Shown: piece by piece, positions 17,546 to 25,802 of the stretch
Numbering within the stretch: the stretch's first letter is position 1
Layout: every line of letters starts with the position of its first letter
NCBI GenBank assembly: GCA_031551275.1
Contig: JAVBNX010000006.1
Location: forward strand, 1 to 64,000
Reading direction: 5' to 3'
DNA: 64,000 bases
From: JAVBMJ01 sp031551275
GTDB lineage: Bacteria > Bacteroidota > Bacteroidia > Bacteroidales > Rikenellaceae
Made by a program: the position numbers and the translations under genes
The notes under the pieces: generated by a model
Databases searched by the model: none
What the model was told of the DNA's origin: nothing
The model's input: the letters and a program-made list of their open reading frames with translations, nothing else

Positions 17546-18178
17546 GTGCTGGACTGCCGGTTATACCTGGTAACTGCCGAAGGCATGGAGACCGACCGTT
17601 TGGCGCACGTGGTGCGCGAGGCGGTCAGGGGCGGCGTATCGGCCGTGCAACTGCGCGAGAAGGATATTCCCACGCGGGAGTTCGTGGCCCGCGCCCGGAT
17701 GCTGATGGAAATACTAAAACCCCTGAAAATCCCCCTGATCATCAACGACAGGGTGGATGTGGCGCTGGCGGCGGATGCCGACGGCGTCCACGTGGGCCAG
17801 AGCGACATGGATCCCCGGGACGCCAGGCGGCTTATGCCGGGCAGGATCGTGGGGCTTTCGGTGGAGAGCCATCAGCAGGCGTTGGACGCGGAAGAGCTCG
17901 ATGTGGACTACATCGGGGTCAGTCCGGTATTCGCGACATTGACCAAAACCGATACGATCATGGAGTGGGGGTTGGACGGGGTGGCCTGGCTCAAAGCCAA
18001 TTGCCGCCATCCGCTGGTGGCTATCGGGGGGATCACGTTGAACAATACGGCGGCGATCGTCCAGGCGGGCGCCGATTCGATCGCCGTGGTCTCGGGGATT
18101 TGCAGCGCGTCCGATCCTTTTTCGGCGGCGGAGAGCTACTCCCGGATCATTCGAAATACGGAGCGAACAAGGCCCTGA
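17546..18178 (+). CDS. thiE: Thiamine-phosphate synthase
   Basis: Joins HMP-PP with thiazole phosphate to give thiamine phosphate. This 210-residue TIM-barrel has VQLREKD, INDRVDVALAADADGVHVGQSD, the IGVSPVFATLTK loop and the phosphate-binding GGI and VSGI segments. The GTG at 17546 is chosen because it lies just after the thiM stop and gives the usual LYLVT N-terminus. Longer in-frame extensions run back inside thiM. The 3' end overlaps the convergent thioesterase gene by 32 bases. Confidence 0.95.
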   Translation: MLDCRLYLVTAEGMETDRLAHVVREAVRGGVSAVQLREKDIPTREFVARARMLMEILKPLKIPLIINDRVDVALAADADGVHVGQSDMDPRDARRLMPGRIVGLSVESHQQALDAEELDVDYIGVSPVFATLTKTDTIMEWGLDGVAWLKANCRHPLVAIGGITLNNTAAIVQAGADSIAVVSGICSASDPFSAAESYSRIIRNTERTRP

Positions 18179-18554
18179 ACGCCTCCGGGGCGCGGGTCGG
18201 ACGGCGGGTCTGCTGGTTCATAAAGGCCAGCACGACCGTTCCCGTGTTCAACAGGTCGCCCTTTTCGTTGAATACCTCGTGGTAGAAGGTCATCCTCGCG
18301 GCGGGGACCTCGCTGACCGTGATCCTTACCGTCAGCAGGTCGTCGTACAAGGCGGGGGCGATGAATTTCATCTGCACCTCGCGGATGGGCATCATCACGC
18401 CGCCCTGCTCCATCTCTTTATAGGTCGTGCCGAAGCCGCGCAACAACTCGGTGCGCGCCACCTCGTAGTAATTCACGTAGTTGGAGTGGTGGACCACCCC
18501 CATGGCGTCGGTCTCTTTATAACGTACCCTTATTTTATACTCCTGGACTATCAT
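18147..18554 (-). CDS. Acyl-CoA thioesterase (YbgC/4HBT hot-dog family)
   Basis: Cytosolic hot-dog-fold thioesterase of 135 residues. The start of the protein is VRYKETDAMGVVHHSNYVNY, with the family aspartate and the DxxGxxHHSNY catalytic segment. The natural acyl-CoA substrate is not evident. I start at the ATG at 18554 because upstream in-frame codons cross the noncoding gap and the next gene's promoter. A weak TACATTTA box reads at 18574-18581 on the minus strand. Confidence 0.88.
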   Translation of the reverse strand: MIVQEYKIRVRYKETDAMGVVHHSNYVNYYEVARTELLRGFGTTYKEMEQGGVMMPIREVQMKFIAPALYDDLLTVRITVSEVPAARMTFYHEVFNEKGDLLNTGTVVLAFMNQQTRRPTRAPEAFRALFAPYFE

Positions 18555-18641
18555 TCTGAATGAAGTTTGGCGGTAAATGTAGGCATTTTTCGGTGTCGGC
18601 GGGCCTGTCGGGATTATTTTTTGAATATTATTTTGTTTTGC

Positions 18642-18656
18642 TTGAATATTATTCAA
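18642..18656. promoter_or_regulatory. Perfect palindrome upstream of the DUF2089 gene (candidate operator)
   Basis: TTGAATA-T-TATTCAA is a perfect 7+7 inverted repeat. A second copy of its left half, TTGAATATTATTT, starts at 18621. The palindrome covers the expected -33 region of the promoter whose -7 box is at 18665. The downstream gene encodes a small helix-turn-helix protein, so autoregulation is a fair guess. Confidence 0.5.
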
Positions 18657-18664
18657 TAATATTT

Positions 18665-18672
18665 TATATTTG
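18665..18672 (+). promoter_or_regulatory. Candidate -7 box for the DUF2089 gene
   Basis: TATATTTG lies 18 bases before the ATG at 18691. TTG at 18642 is 20 bases upstream of it, a fitting -33 position inside the palindrome. Confidence 0.6.
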
Positions 18673-18690
18673 TGAAAAATATTTTCTACC

Positions 18691-18945
18691 ATGCTACCCT
18701 GTAAATGCCCGGCTTGCGACTCGGCGCTGAGAGTCAAAAGCCTGAAATGCGAAGATTGCGGAACCGAGGTTTCCGGCCTGTACGAACTGCCGCCGCTGGC
18801 ACGGCTCAGCCCCCGGGAGAGCGACTTTATCCTGCAATTCGTGCGGTGCAGCGGCAGCCTCAAGGAGATGGCCTCGCGGCTGAAACTCAGCTATCCCACG
18901 GTGCGCAACCTTTTGGACGACATCATTTCAAAACTTAACGATTAA
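18691..18945 (+). CDS. DUF2089 family zinc-ribbon / helix-turn-helix protein
   Basis: Small probable DNA-binding protein of 84 residues. The N-terminal zinc ribbon has CKCPACD and KCEDCG cysteine pairs. The C-terminal half is a sigma-region-4-like helix-turn-helix (LKEMASRLKLSYPTVRNLLDD). This matches DUF2089. The next gene starts 5 bases later and encodes a membrane protein, so the pair may work together, for example as regulator and membrane effector (an inference). The promoter carries a palindrome. Confidence 0.85.
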   Translation: MLPCKCPACDSALRVKSLKCEDCGTEVSGLYELPPLARLSPRESDFILQFVRCSGSLKEMASRLKLSYPTVRNLLDDIISKLND

Positions 18946-18950
18946 CGGTT

Positions 18951-19850
18951 ATGATCGCAAAATTACTCTACAATCCTTTTGAGAGAATCGCGGGATGGAA
19001 GGCGCTGGCTATCGGTTTGGCGGCGATGGCGTTGACCGCAATGGGGGGCCAGATGAACAACGTGATCTTCGACGGGGCGATCGATATACACGCTCCGGTG
19101 GTCCACTCCCGGGCCGAGGCGTTCATGGCGCAGGGGGTGGCGTGGCTGTCGCTCTGGGTTTGCTTCTGTTTGATGGGATGGATGTTTGTCGGAAAACGCT
19201 TCCGGGTAATCGATATCGCCGGGACGATGGCCTTGTCGCGCTTTCCCTTGCTGTTTCTGGCTTCGGCGGCAGCCCTGCCCATCGTTCCTGCGGGCCTGTG
19301 GGACATACCGAAGTTGATCTATTTCGGGATCGTCAGCATAGCTTGCGGAATATGGATGGTCGTCTTGATGTACAACGGATTTACCGTGTCGTGCAACCTG
19401 AAGGGGCATAAGGCGGCGATCCCGTTTATCGGCGGGTTGATCTCGGCCGAGGTGGTCTCTCAACTATTGCTCTATTTCCTGTTCGGCCTTTACTCGCCGC
19501 AGGCCAAAGCGGACGGGCCTTTCGTCATTCCCGAAGGGCAAACCATCGAGCAGACGGCCGCGATCGTTATAGATTGCTTCCAGAAAGGGGAGTTCAAGCA
19601 GGCGGCGCTCTACTTCGACGATACGATGAAAAAGCAGTTTACCCCGTTGCAGGCACGGGTGTTCTGGGGGCAGATCGAGATGAAGCTCGGACAGTTCTTG
19701 GGACAGCAACCCGCCGTCGAAGCGGGGGAAATGGAGGGCTATCGCCTGCTACACGTGCCCTGCGAATTCTCCAAGGAGAAGATCAAATTGCAGTTGGCTT
19801 TCGATGCGAAGGGCTACATAGCAGGGCTTTACGCCCTGCCCGGCGAATAG
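18951..19850 (+). CDS. Membrane protein with Yip1-like N-terminus and DUF3887-like C-terminus
   Basis: This 299-residue protein has about five hydrophobic helices in residues 15-190, resembling the Yip1/DUF1282 membrane family. A soluble extracytoplasmic region follows at about 205-299 with the pattern of DUF3887 (ADGPFVIPEGQTIEQ, GEFKQAALYFDDTMKK, GQIEMKLGQF). Its role is unknown. Position 5 bases after the DUF2089 gene indicates cotranscription. Confidence 0.7.
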   Translation: MIAKLLYNPFERIAGWKALAIGLAAMALTAMGGQMNNVIFDGAIDIHAPVVHSRAEAFMAQGVAWLSLWVCFCLMGWMFVGKRFRVIDIAGTMALSRFPLLFLASAAALPIVPAGLWDIPKLIYFGIVSIACGIWMVVLMYNGFTVSCNLKGHKAAIPFIGGLISAEVVSQLLLYFLFGLYSPQAKADGPFVIPEGQTIEQTAAIVIDCFQKGEFKQAALYFDDTMKKQFTPLQARVFWGQIEMKLGQFLGQQPAVEAGEMEGYRLLHVPCEFSKEKIKLQLAFDAKGYIAGLYALPGE

Positions 19851-19852
19851 GG

Positions 19853-20383
19853 TCAGGGAAACTTCGGCAGGATTTCGCCCCGGAATTTCTCCCGAAATGC
19901 AAGGTATTTCTCTTCGGAAACGGCTTGCGGCCAGGTCATGATCCACAGGTCCACCCAGCCCGTGCCGTCGTGGTAAGAGGGGTGTCCGTGGCTGAAAGGG
20001 TTGCGCACAAAGCCCAGGCGTTGATAAAAAACTTCCCGGCGGCGGCTGGTCTCATCCGTTGCGGGTTCGATCTCCAACAAAACGGGCAGACGGCCGTCCG
20101 CGATCCATTCGGTCAGGAATTTGCTGCCGCAGCCCCCGCCGCGCCGGGCGGGATCGATGGCGTAATGCTCGATGTAGCGCACCCCGGGGCAATCCCACCA
20201 CGCCAGAAAGCCGAGCAGGCCGTCCCCCTCCATCCACGCCTCCACATGGTAATCCGCGCGGGAAAGGATGCGCTTGATCTCATCCGGGCGGCGCTGCTCG
20301 TCGAGCGGAAACGAAGCCGTGTAGAGCCGCAGAAAGGCGGGAAAAGCCGGATGGGCCGGACTGTCGATCAAAATGCGCTGCAT
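19853..20383 (-). CDS. GNAT family N-acetyltransferase
   Basis: Predicted acetyltransferase of 176 residues. YIEHYAIDPARRGGGCGSKFL holds the acetyl-CoA-binding R/QxxGxG/A-type loop (RRGGGCG), and FYQRLGFVRN is the typical C-terminal strand-helix. The acceptor is unknown. It converges on the upstream membrane-protein gene with 2 bases between stops and lies 10 bases after the DUF418 gene. Confidence 0.85.
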   Translation of the reverse strand: MQRILIDSPAHPAFPAFLRLYTASFPLDEQRRPDEIKRILSRADYHVEAWMEGDGLLGFLAWWDCPGVRYIEHYAIDPARRGGGCGSKFLTEWIADGRLPVLLEIEPATDETSRRREVFYQRLGFVRNPFSHGHPSYHDGTGWVDLWIMTWPQAVSEEKYLAFREKFRGEILPKFP

Positions 20384-20393
20384 GGCGTCGCGG

Positions 20394-21554
20394 TTATTTG
20401 CCGGACCCGATCCAGGTCAGCTTATGCCAAAGCGACTCCAGGGGCCCCTGGCGATGGGTTTTCAACCACCACTTGCAGAAGGCGATCTGAAGCAGCATAA
20501 CCCCCAGACCGACCACGAAACTCCACGCGATGCCCAGGTGCGGGGCCAGCCCCAAAGCGTAGGGGAAGAAGATCAGGCTGCCGATCACTGACTGGCTGAC
20601 GTAGTTGGTCAAACTCATGCGGCCGTAGAAACGCAAGCCGCCAGTCATGCGCTGGAACAGTTCGCTGCGGTAAAGCATCACGAACACCGAGACCAGTACC
20701 GCGGTGAAGGCCAGGTTGTACCACATGGTAAAGATCGTCAGCGCGGAGCCCGTAGCCGCACTCCTGGCGATCCAGAGGACAAAGCTGCCGACAAACCCGG
20801 CGATGAATGTCTTTACCCAGAAACCGTCATTGCGCGAGAAATAGTCGCCCCGGGCGAGGATCATCCCCAGAATAAAGAGTCCGGGGGCCTGCAAAAGCCG
20901 TCCCGCGTCGACCGCCCAGAAAAGGCTTGCCAGTTGGCCCGTCGTGGCGTTGGCGGCGATCATTTTCCAGAAATCGCCCGAGTCGGTGATGGTTTTCAGG
21001 GTGGGGTAGTACGCCTCGCCGAGCAGCGTGGGCATGAAATCCACGCCGAAACACTCCAACAGCTCGATGGGCTGGACCAGAAATACCAGTGCGACAAGCA
21101 GCAACGTCCTTTGCGAGAGTCTGCGCAGGGGGATCATCGCAAAACCCATGATGGCGAAGAGCAGCAACACGTCGCCGCCGGGGAAAAACGCGGCGTTCAG
21201 CGTGGCGAACCCCATCAAAACTACCAACCGCCAGGCGAAACGGGCACCGAAGTCCGCACCCCGAAGTTCCCGGTTGCGCTGCTGGATAATGAAGGTAAAA
21301 CCGAACAAAAGGGCGAAGATCGCATAACTCTTGCCCGCAAAGACAAAGAACAGCGCATCCCAGACCCCCTGGTTGATCGCCCGCGCCGTTTCGCAGGGCG
21401 CCTCGGGGTAGACGCCGTAAATAAAGTGCTCGATAAAATGCAGCAACATGATCGCCACGACGGCGAAACCGCGCAGCGCATCGACGACCTCGATGCGGGG
21501 AGTTTTAACGGAAGGTGTTTCCAGTGCAGCTGTGTCCAGGGGCGCGTTGTGCAT
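20394..21554 (-). CDS. DUF418 family membrane protein
   Basis: Predicted inner-membrane protein of about 386 residues with many hydrophobic helices. It has the family's N-terminal IEVVDALRGFAVVAIMLLH and C-terminal YGRMSLTNYVSQSVIGS motifs, which place it in DUF418 near the acyltransferase-like YeiB group. Function is unproven. The start is taken at the ATG at 21554, next to the guaB stop; an in-frame ATG at 21593 lies inside guaB. Confidence 0.85.
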   Translation of the reverse strand: MHNAPLDTAALETPSVKTPRIEVVDALRGFAVVAIMLLHFIEHFIYGVYPEAPCETARAINQGVWDALFFVFAGKSYAIFALLFGFTFIIQQRNRELRGADFGARFAWRLVVLMGFATLNAAFFPGGDVLLLFAIMGFAMIPLRRLSQRTLLLVALVFLVQPIELLECFGVDFMPTLLGEAYYPTLKTITDSGDFWKMIAANATTGQLASLFWAVDAGRLLQAPGLFILGMILARGDYFSRNDGFWVKTFIAGFVGSFVLWIARSAATGSALTIFTMWYNLAFTAVLVSVFVMLYRSELFQRMTGGLRFYGRMSLTNYVSQSVIGSLIFFPYALGLAPHLGIAWSFVVGLGVMLLQIAFCKWWLKTHRQGPLESLWHKLTWIGSGK

Positions 21555-21561
21555 AACGCAA

Positions 21562-23034
21562 CTACTCCCCCCGGCTGTAATTGGGCGCTTCACGGGTAAT
21601 AGCCACGTCGTGGGGGTGGCTCTCGAGCATCCCGGACGAGGTAATGCGGATGAATTTCGCCTCCTTCAAAGCGGCCATATCCTTCGCCCCGCAGTAACCC
21701 ATCCCGGCGCGCAGACCGCCCACCAACTGGTAGACCACCTCCTTGAGCGTGCCTTTGTAGGGGACGCGGGCGGCGATGCCCTCGGGGACCAGCTTTTTGA
21801 TGTCGTCCTCCATATCCTGGAAGTAGCGGTCCTTGGAGCCCTGCTGCATGGCTTCCAACGAGCCCATGCCGCGGTAGGACTTGAATTTGCGGCCGTTGAA
21901 GATGATCGTCTCGCCGGGGGACTCCTCCACGCCCGCGAAGAGCGAACCGGCCATTACCGAGTCCGCACCGGCGGCCAGGGCCTTGACCACGTCGCCCGAG
22001 TAGCGCAAACCGCCGTCGGCGATCACGGGGATGCCGCTGCCTTTCAGCTCCTTGGCCACGTCGTAGATCGCCGAGAGCTGGGGCACACCGATCCCGGCCA
22101 CCACACGGGTCGTGCAGATCGAACCGGGGCCGATGCCCACCTTGACGCCGTCCGCACCCGCGTCGGCCAGGAAGCGCGCTGCGGCGGCGGTGGCGATGTT
22201 GCCGACCACGACTTGCAGGTCGGGGTACTGGGTTTTGATCTTGCGCAGCATATTGACCACGTTCTCGGTGTGGCCGTGGGCGGTGTCCAGCACTACGGCG
22301 TCGACCGAAGCTTCGTGCAAGGCGGCCACGCGCTCCATCGTGTCGTAGGTAATGCCCACCCCTGCGGCTACCCGCAGGCGGCCTTTGGAGTCTTTGCAGG
22401 CGTTGGGATTGTCCTGCAACTTGGTGATATCCTTGTAGGTCAAAAGACCCACCAATTTGCCCTGGTCGTCCACGACGGGCAATTTTTCGATCTTGTTCTG
22501 AAGCAATATCTCGGCGGCGGTCTGCAAGTCGGGGTTCTTGGTGGTGACCAGGTTCTTGTGGGTCATCACGTCGGCGATCTTGCGGCCCATCTCCCTTTGG
22601 AAGCGCAGGTCGCGGTTGGTAACTATGCCGATCAGCTTGCGGTCGTCGTCGATCACGGGGATGCCGCCGATCTTGTTGTCCCGCATCAACATCAGCGCGT
22701 CGCCCACGGTGTACTCCTTGCCGATGGTAATCGGGTCGGTGATCATGCCGTTCTCGGCGCGTTTGACCTTGCGGACCTGCGCGGCCTGGTCGGCGATCGA
22801 CATGTTCTTGTGGATCACACCGATACCGCCCTCGCGGGCCAGTGCGATCGCCAGATCGGCCTCGGTTACCGTATCCATGGCGGCCGAAAGGACCGGCGTG
22901 TTGAGCTTGATCCCGCGGGAGAACATCGAGGAGATGTCGACCGTGCGCGGCAGGACGTTGGAGTAAGCGGGGATAAGCAGGACGTCGTCAAAGGTTAGTC
23001 CTTCGGTCTGGATTTTGTCGTCGATCAATGACAT
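21562..23034 (-). CDS. guaB: IMP dehydrogenase
   Basis: Converts IMP to XMP, the first step toward GMP. The 490-residue protein has the TIM-barrel with two CBS domains inserted at about residues 95-215. The catalytic cysteine is in GPGSICTTRVVAG. The substrate phosphate loop is GSLFAGVEESPGE and the flap holds YRGMGSLEAM. DUF418 and GNAT genes follow at short distance and may share its promoter. Confidence 0.97.
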   Translation of the reverse strand: MSLIDDKIQTEGLTFDDVLLIPAYSNVLPRTVDISSMFSRGIKLNTPVLSAAMDTVTEADLAIALAREGGIGVIHKNMSIADQAAQVRKVKRAENGMITDPITIGKEYTVGDALMLMRDNKIGGIPVIDDDRKLIGIVTNRDLRFQREMGRKIADVMTHKNLVTTKNPDLQTAAEILLQNKIEKLPVVDDQGKLVGLLTYKDITKLQDNPNACKDSKGRLRVAAGVGITYDTMERVAALHEASVDAVVLDTAHGHTENVVNMLRKIKTQYPDLQVVVGNIATAAAARFLADAGADGVKVGIGPGSICTTRVVAGIGVPQLSAIYDVAKELKGSGIPVIADGGLRYSGDVVKALAAGADSVMAGSLFAGVEESPGETIIFNGRKFKSYRGMGSLEAMQQGSKDRYFQDMEDDIKKLVPEGIAARVPYKGTLKEVVYQLVGGLRAGMGYCGAKDMAALKEAKFIRITSSGMLESHPHDVAITREAPNYSRGE

Positions 23035-23056
23035 GGCTGTACGGATTAAAATTTGG

Positions 23057-23064
23057 CAAAGATA
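23057..23064 (-). promoter_or_regulatory. Promoter -7 box of guaB
   Basis: Reads TATCTTTG on the minus strand, 22 bases before the guaB ATG. TTGTTT lies about 20 bases further upstream as the -33 element. Confidence 0.65.
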
Positions 23065-23088
23065 GCGGTTTTTTCCGGATTTTTAAAC

Positions 23089-23117
23089 AAAAAAGCACCT
23101 GTTACGGTGCTTTTTTA
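23089..23117 (-). terminator. Intrinsic terminator after the ribF-like gene
   Basis: Inverted repeat AAAAAAGCACC/GGTGCTTTTTT with a six-base loop, followed by T residues on the minus strand. It separates the ribF-like gene from the guaB promoter. Confidence 0.8.
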
Positions 23118-23151
23118 TCGGCTGTCGCGGCGGCAGGGTTTTCATCGCGGG

Positions 23152-23979
23152 TCAGGGGTTGAAGATCAGCAGGTTGTCGTAGCAACCCGACAGGGGCGCG
23201 GTGGCGGGGTCGAACTCCGTGACCGGGACGATTACCTCGGCGGGCGAGGGCGGGGGAGTGAGCGTGATGCCGCCCTCGCGCACCTCCAGGCGGCGGTATT
23301 CCAACGGCGCATCCCCGGCTTCGGTGCGGAAGATAACGATATAGACCCCGTCTGGGGGCATCAGTTTGTCGGGGTCGGCCAATGTAAAGCCGCCTTTTTG
23401 GTCCTCCATCAGCAAAGCGAAGTAGTTGTAGCCAAGGAATCCGGCGGCCTCGGCAAGTTTGCCCTCGGCGATCAAATTGCGGATCATGGTCGAACTGATC
23501 TTGTGGCCGCCCACCTCCTGGCGCCGGACCTCGACCACCTCGAAGCCGGGGTTCTGCCCGGCGTCCTTCAGGAAGCCGTAGTTGCCCTGCTTGTTGTGGC
23601 CGAAATTGTGGTTGTAGCCGATCACGAAGGCTTGGATCCCGATCTTGCCCACCAGGTAATCGCGCACGAAAGCGTCGGGCGCGACGCGACTGAAATCGGG
23701 GGTAAAGTCGGCGACGATCAGATTGTCGATCCCCGCGGCGGACAGAAGCATGATCTTCTCGTCCAGCGTGTTGAGCAGCTCCATGGGCGCACCCTGCAAC
23801 ACGGCGCGGGGGTGGGGCTCGAAGGTAACCACCACGCTCTCGCCTTTCAAACGGCGGGCGGTATCTTTCAATGTGGCGAGCAGTTGGCGATGCCCGTAGT
23901 GGACCCCGTCGTATGAGCCCATGCTCAGGGCCGGATTCTTGAATTCGGGCAGGTTGTCGAAGCCTCGGAAGACTTTCAT
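23152..23979 (-). CDS. FAD synthetase (RibF-like) with degenerate riboflavin kinase domain
   Basis: N-terminal FMN adenylyltransferase domain with MGSYDGVHYGHRQLL, VTFEPHPRAV, IGYNHNFGHNKQG and the ISSTMIRNLI motif, so FAD synthesis from FMN and ATP looks intact. The C-terminal riboflavin kinase domain should carry a GRxLGFPTAN motif after the first strand. Here the sequence goes from FLGYNYFALLMEDQKGG straight to DKLMPPDGVY, so that ATP/riboflavin segment is missing. The later conserved Glu region (IEVHIFDF-like) is not recognisable either. At 275 residues it is about 30-40 shorter than typical RibF. Riboflavin kinase activity is doubtful. A monofunctional FAD synthetase is the best reading. 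Confidence 0.82.
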   Translation of the reverse strand: MKVFRGFDNLPEFKNPALSMGSYDGVHYGHRQLLATLKDTARRLKGESVVVTFEPHPRAVLQGAPMELLNTLDEKIMLLSAAGIDNLIVADFTPDFSRVAPDAFVRDYLVGKIGIQAFVIGYNHNFGHNKQGNYGFLKDAGQNPGFEVVEVRRQEVGGHKISSTMIRNLIAEGKLAEAAGFLGYNYFALLMEDQKGGFTLADPDKLMPPDGVYIVIFRTEAGDAPLEYRRLEVREGGITLTPPPSPAEVIVPVTEFDPATAPLSGCYDNLLIFNP

Positions 23980-24013
23980 ATGGGATGAATTAATAAGCGC
24001 AGGAATAACTCCC

Positions 24014-24021
24014 CAAAAATA
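24014..24021 (-). promoter_or_regulatory. Candidate -7 box for the ribF-like gene
   Basis: TATTTTTG on the minus strand, 34 bases before the ATG at 23979. Confidence 0.5.
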
Positions 24022-24054
24022 ATAAATATTTTCGGCAAAACCTGCAAGTAGCCC

Positions 24055-24690
24055 CTATTCGCTCTCCTTGACGAAGTAGGCCACTTTTTCCAACACCGTG
24101 GTAATGTCGTAGTTCTCCACCACGATACCCTGGGGGAAGTTCAGCGGCATGGAGGTGAAGTTCAATACCCCCTTGATCCCGGCGTTGATGATCGGCACAA
24201 CCAAATCGCCCGCCACACGGGTGGGGGAACTGACCACCACGATATTGATATCCAGCTCCTCGACCCTCTCCTCGAACTGCTCCATCGAGTAGCAATCCAC
24301 GCCCTCGATCTGGTTGCCGATCTTTTTCGGGTCGATATCGAACGAGGCCACGATCTTCAATTTGAGGTTGCGGCCGTTGAAGTAGCGCGTCAGGGCCTGC
24401 CCCAGGTGGCCCATGCCGATCACGGCTATGTTCATCGGCGAGGGGCTGTCCAGGATGGTCCCGATAAAGTCGATCAGCACCTGCACATCGTAGCCCTTCT
24501 TGGTGTCGGTGGAAAAGCCGATCAGCATCAAATCCCTGCGCACCTGCACGGGGGTAATGCCGTGCATACCGGCCAGTACATGGGAAAAGATATGGGTAAT
24601 GCCCTGCTTGCGGCATTTGAGCAACGTGCGTCGGTACTCGCTCAATCGCTCGATCGTCTTGCCGGGGATGGGATTCAGTTCGTTGCTCAT
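24055..24690 (-). CDS. rex: Redox-sensing transcriptional repressor Rex
   Basis: Senses the NADH/NAD+ ratio and represses fermentative and respiratory genes. The 211-residue protein has an N-terminal winged helix at residues 1-70 (RRTLLKCRKQGITHIFSHVLAGMHG region), a VIGMGHLGQAL Rossmann glycine motif and a C-terminal swapped helix (TTVLEKVAYFV). I chose the ATG at 24690 (MSNELNPIPG); upstream in-frame codons run through the promoter region. A palindrome fitting the Rex consensus lies before nqrA at 29261-29278. Confidence 0.95.
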   Translation of the reverse strand: MSNELNPIPGKTIERLSEYRRTLLKCRKQGITHIFSHVLAGMHGITPVQVRRDLMLIGFSTDTKKGYDVQVLIDFIGTILDSPSPMNIAVIGMGHLGQALTRYFNGRNLKLKIVASFDIDPKKIGNQIEGVDCYSMEQFEERVEELDINIVVVSSPTRVAGDLVVPIINAGIKGVLNFTSMPLNFPQGIVVENYDITTVLEKVAYFVKESE

Positions 24691-24707
24691 ACTAAGTAGT
24701 GTATGCG

Positions 24708-24715
24708 CAAAGGTA
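24708..24715 (-). promoter_or_regulatory. Candidate -7 box for rex
   Basis: TACCTTTG on the minus strand, 17 bases before the rex ATG. It is divergent from the box at 24737. Confidence 0.6.
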
Positions 24716-24736
24716 ACCTTTCCCCGGGAAAAAGAG

Positions 24737-24744
24737 TATCTTTG
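24737..24744 (+). promoter_or_regulatory. Candidate -7 box for the HAD phosphatase gene
   Basis: TATCTTTG, 16 bases before the ATG at 24761. Confidence 0.6.
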
Positions 24745-24760
24745 CGGCAAAATTTTGAAA

Positions 24761-25423
24761 ATGGGTATGATCAAGGGGGTTATTTTCGATATGGACGGCG
24801 TTCTGGCCGACAACCGCGACGCGCACATCGAGGCGTTCCGCATCTTTTGCAACAACCACGGCGTGGAGCTGGACAACGAAAAATTCCTGCGCGTATTCGG
24901 GCAGAGCAACCACGAGATCATCCCGGAGATCCTGCCGCAGGAGATTCTGGACAAGTGCGATATGCACGACCTGAGCGAGGAGAAAGAGGCGATCTACCGC
25001 GACGTGTACGCCAAGACGATTCAGCCCCACACCGGGTTGGTCGACTTCCTTGAGCAACTCAAGGCGGCGGGGATCAAGTGCGCGGTCGGCTCGTCGGGCG
25101 ATACGAAGAACGTCGATTTCGTGCTGGGGAATTGCAGGATCGGCGACTATTTCGACGCGATCGCCAACGGGGACATGGTTACCAAATGCAAACCCGACCC
25201 GGAGGTCTTCCTGCTGGCCGTCAAGAAGTTGGGGCTCGACCCCAAAGAGTGCGTAGTAATCGAGGATTCCAATCCGGGGATCGCGGCGGGAAAGGCCGCC
25301 GGGTGCAAGGTGGTGGCCATGGCGACCACCCAGACACGCGAGGCGTTGGAGGCCCTGGGCAACAAAACCGTCGTTTCGGACTTTACCGAGCTATCCCCGG
25401 AAATGCTGATGAGCCTTCCCTAA
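24761..25423 (+). CDS. HAD-superfamily hydrolase (beta-phosphoglucomutase-like)
   Basis: Cytosolic phosphatase or phosphomutase of 220 residues. Motif I is FDMDGVLADN with the nucleophile and acid aspartates, motif II SSG (GSSGDTKN), motif III lysine in TKCKPDP, and motif IV EDSNPG. The C1 helical cap matches the PGMB/GPH subfamily. The substrate is unknown. The stop overlaps that of the convergent dgk gene by 4 bases. Start at 24761 follows from the promoter at 24737. Confidence 0.9.
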   Translation: MGMIKGVIFDMDGVLADNRDAHIEAFRIFCNNHGVELDNEKFLRVFGQSNHEIIPEILPQEILDKCDMHDLSEEKEAIYRDVYAKTIQPHTGLVDFLEQLKAAGIKCAVGSSGDTKNVDFVLGNCRIGDYFDAIANGDMVTKCKPDPEVFLLAVKKLGLDPKECVVIEDSNPGIAAGKAAGCKVVAMATTQTREALEALGNKTVVSDFTELSPEMLMSLP

Positions 25424-25800
25424 CGGATCAGCATCCACAATTTCGGCAGAAAGATCAGCAAACCCACGGCCAGCGCGGCCAAAGCGGCGACCAGGACGGC
25501 GGCGGCGGCCATATCCTTGACCTTTTTGATGGTGTCGTGACGCTCGAGGGTCACATGGTCGGCCAGGCACTCGATCGCGCTGTTCAACAGCTCTGCACCG
25601 AACACCAGCCCGACGGACAACGCCACCGCGATCCACTCTCCGACGCTGATCCGCAGCCACATACCCAAAACGACGGCCGCGAGCGTGATCCCCAAATGGA
25701 CCCAGCCGTTGTGCTGCGTGCGGAGAAAGGTTTTGAATCCCTCGCCTGCGTAGCCGAAGCTCCGCGCCCGCGCCTTGATCGAAAATTTTTCCGTAGCCAT
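25420..25800 (-). CDS. Small membrane diacylglycerol/undecaprenol kinase (DgkA family)
   Basis: Inner-membrane kinase of 126 residues with about four helices. Motifs are the family's FGAELLNSAIECLAD and HDTIKKVKDMAAAAVLVAAL. Whether it phosphorylates diacylglycerol or undecaprenol cannot be decided; in Gram-negatives diacylglycerol recycling from LPS and lipoprotein synthesis is usual. It lies 2 bases after the D-2-hydroxyacid dehydrogenase gene, so it belongs to the same transcript. Confidence 0.9.
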   Translation of the reverse strand: MATEKFSIKARARSFGYAGEGFKTFLRTQHNGWVHLGITLAAVVLGMWLRISVGEWIAVALSVGLVFGAELLNSAIECLADHVTLERHDTIKKVKDMAAAAVLVAALAALAVGLLIFLPKLWMLIR

Positions 25801-25802
25801 AT

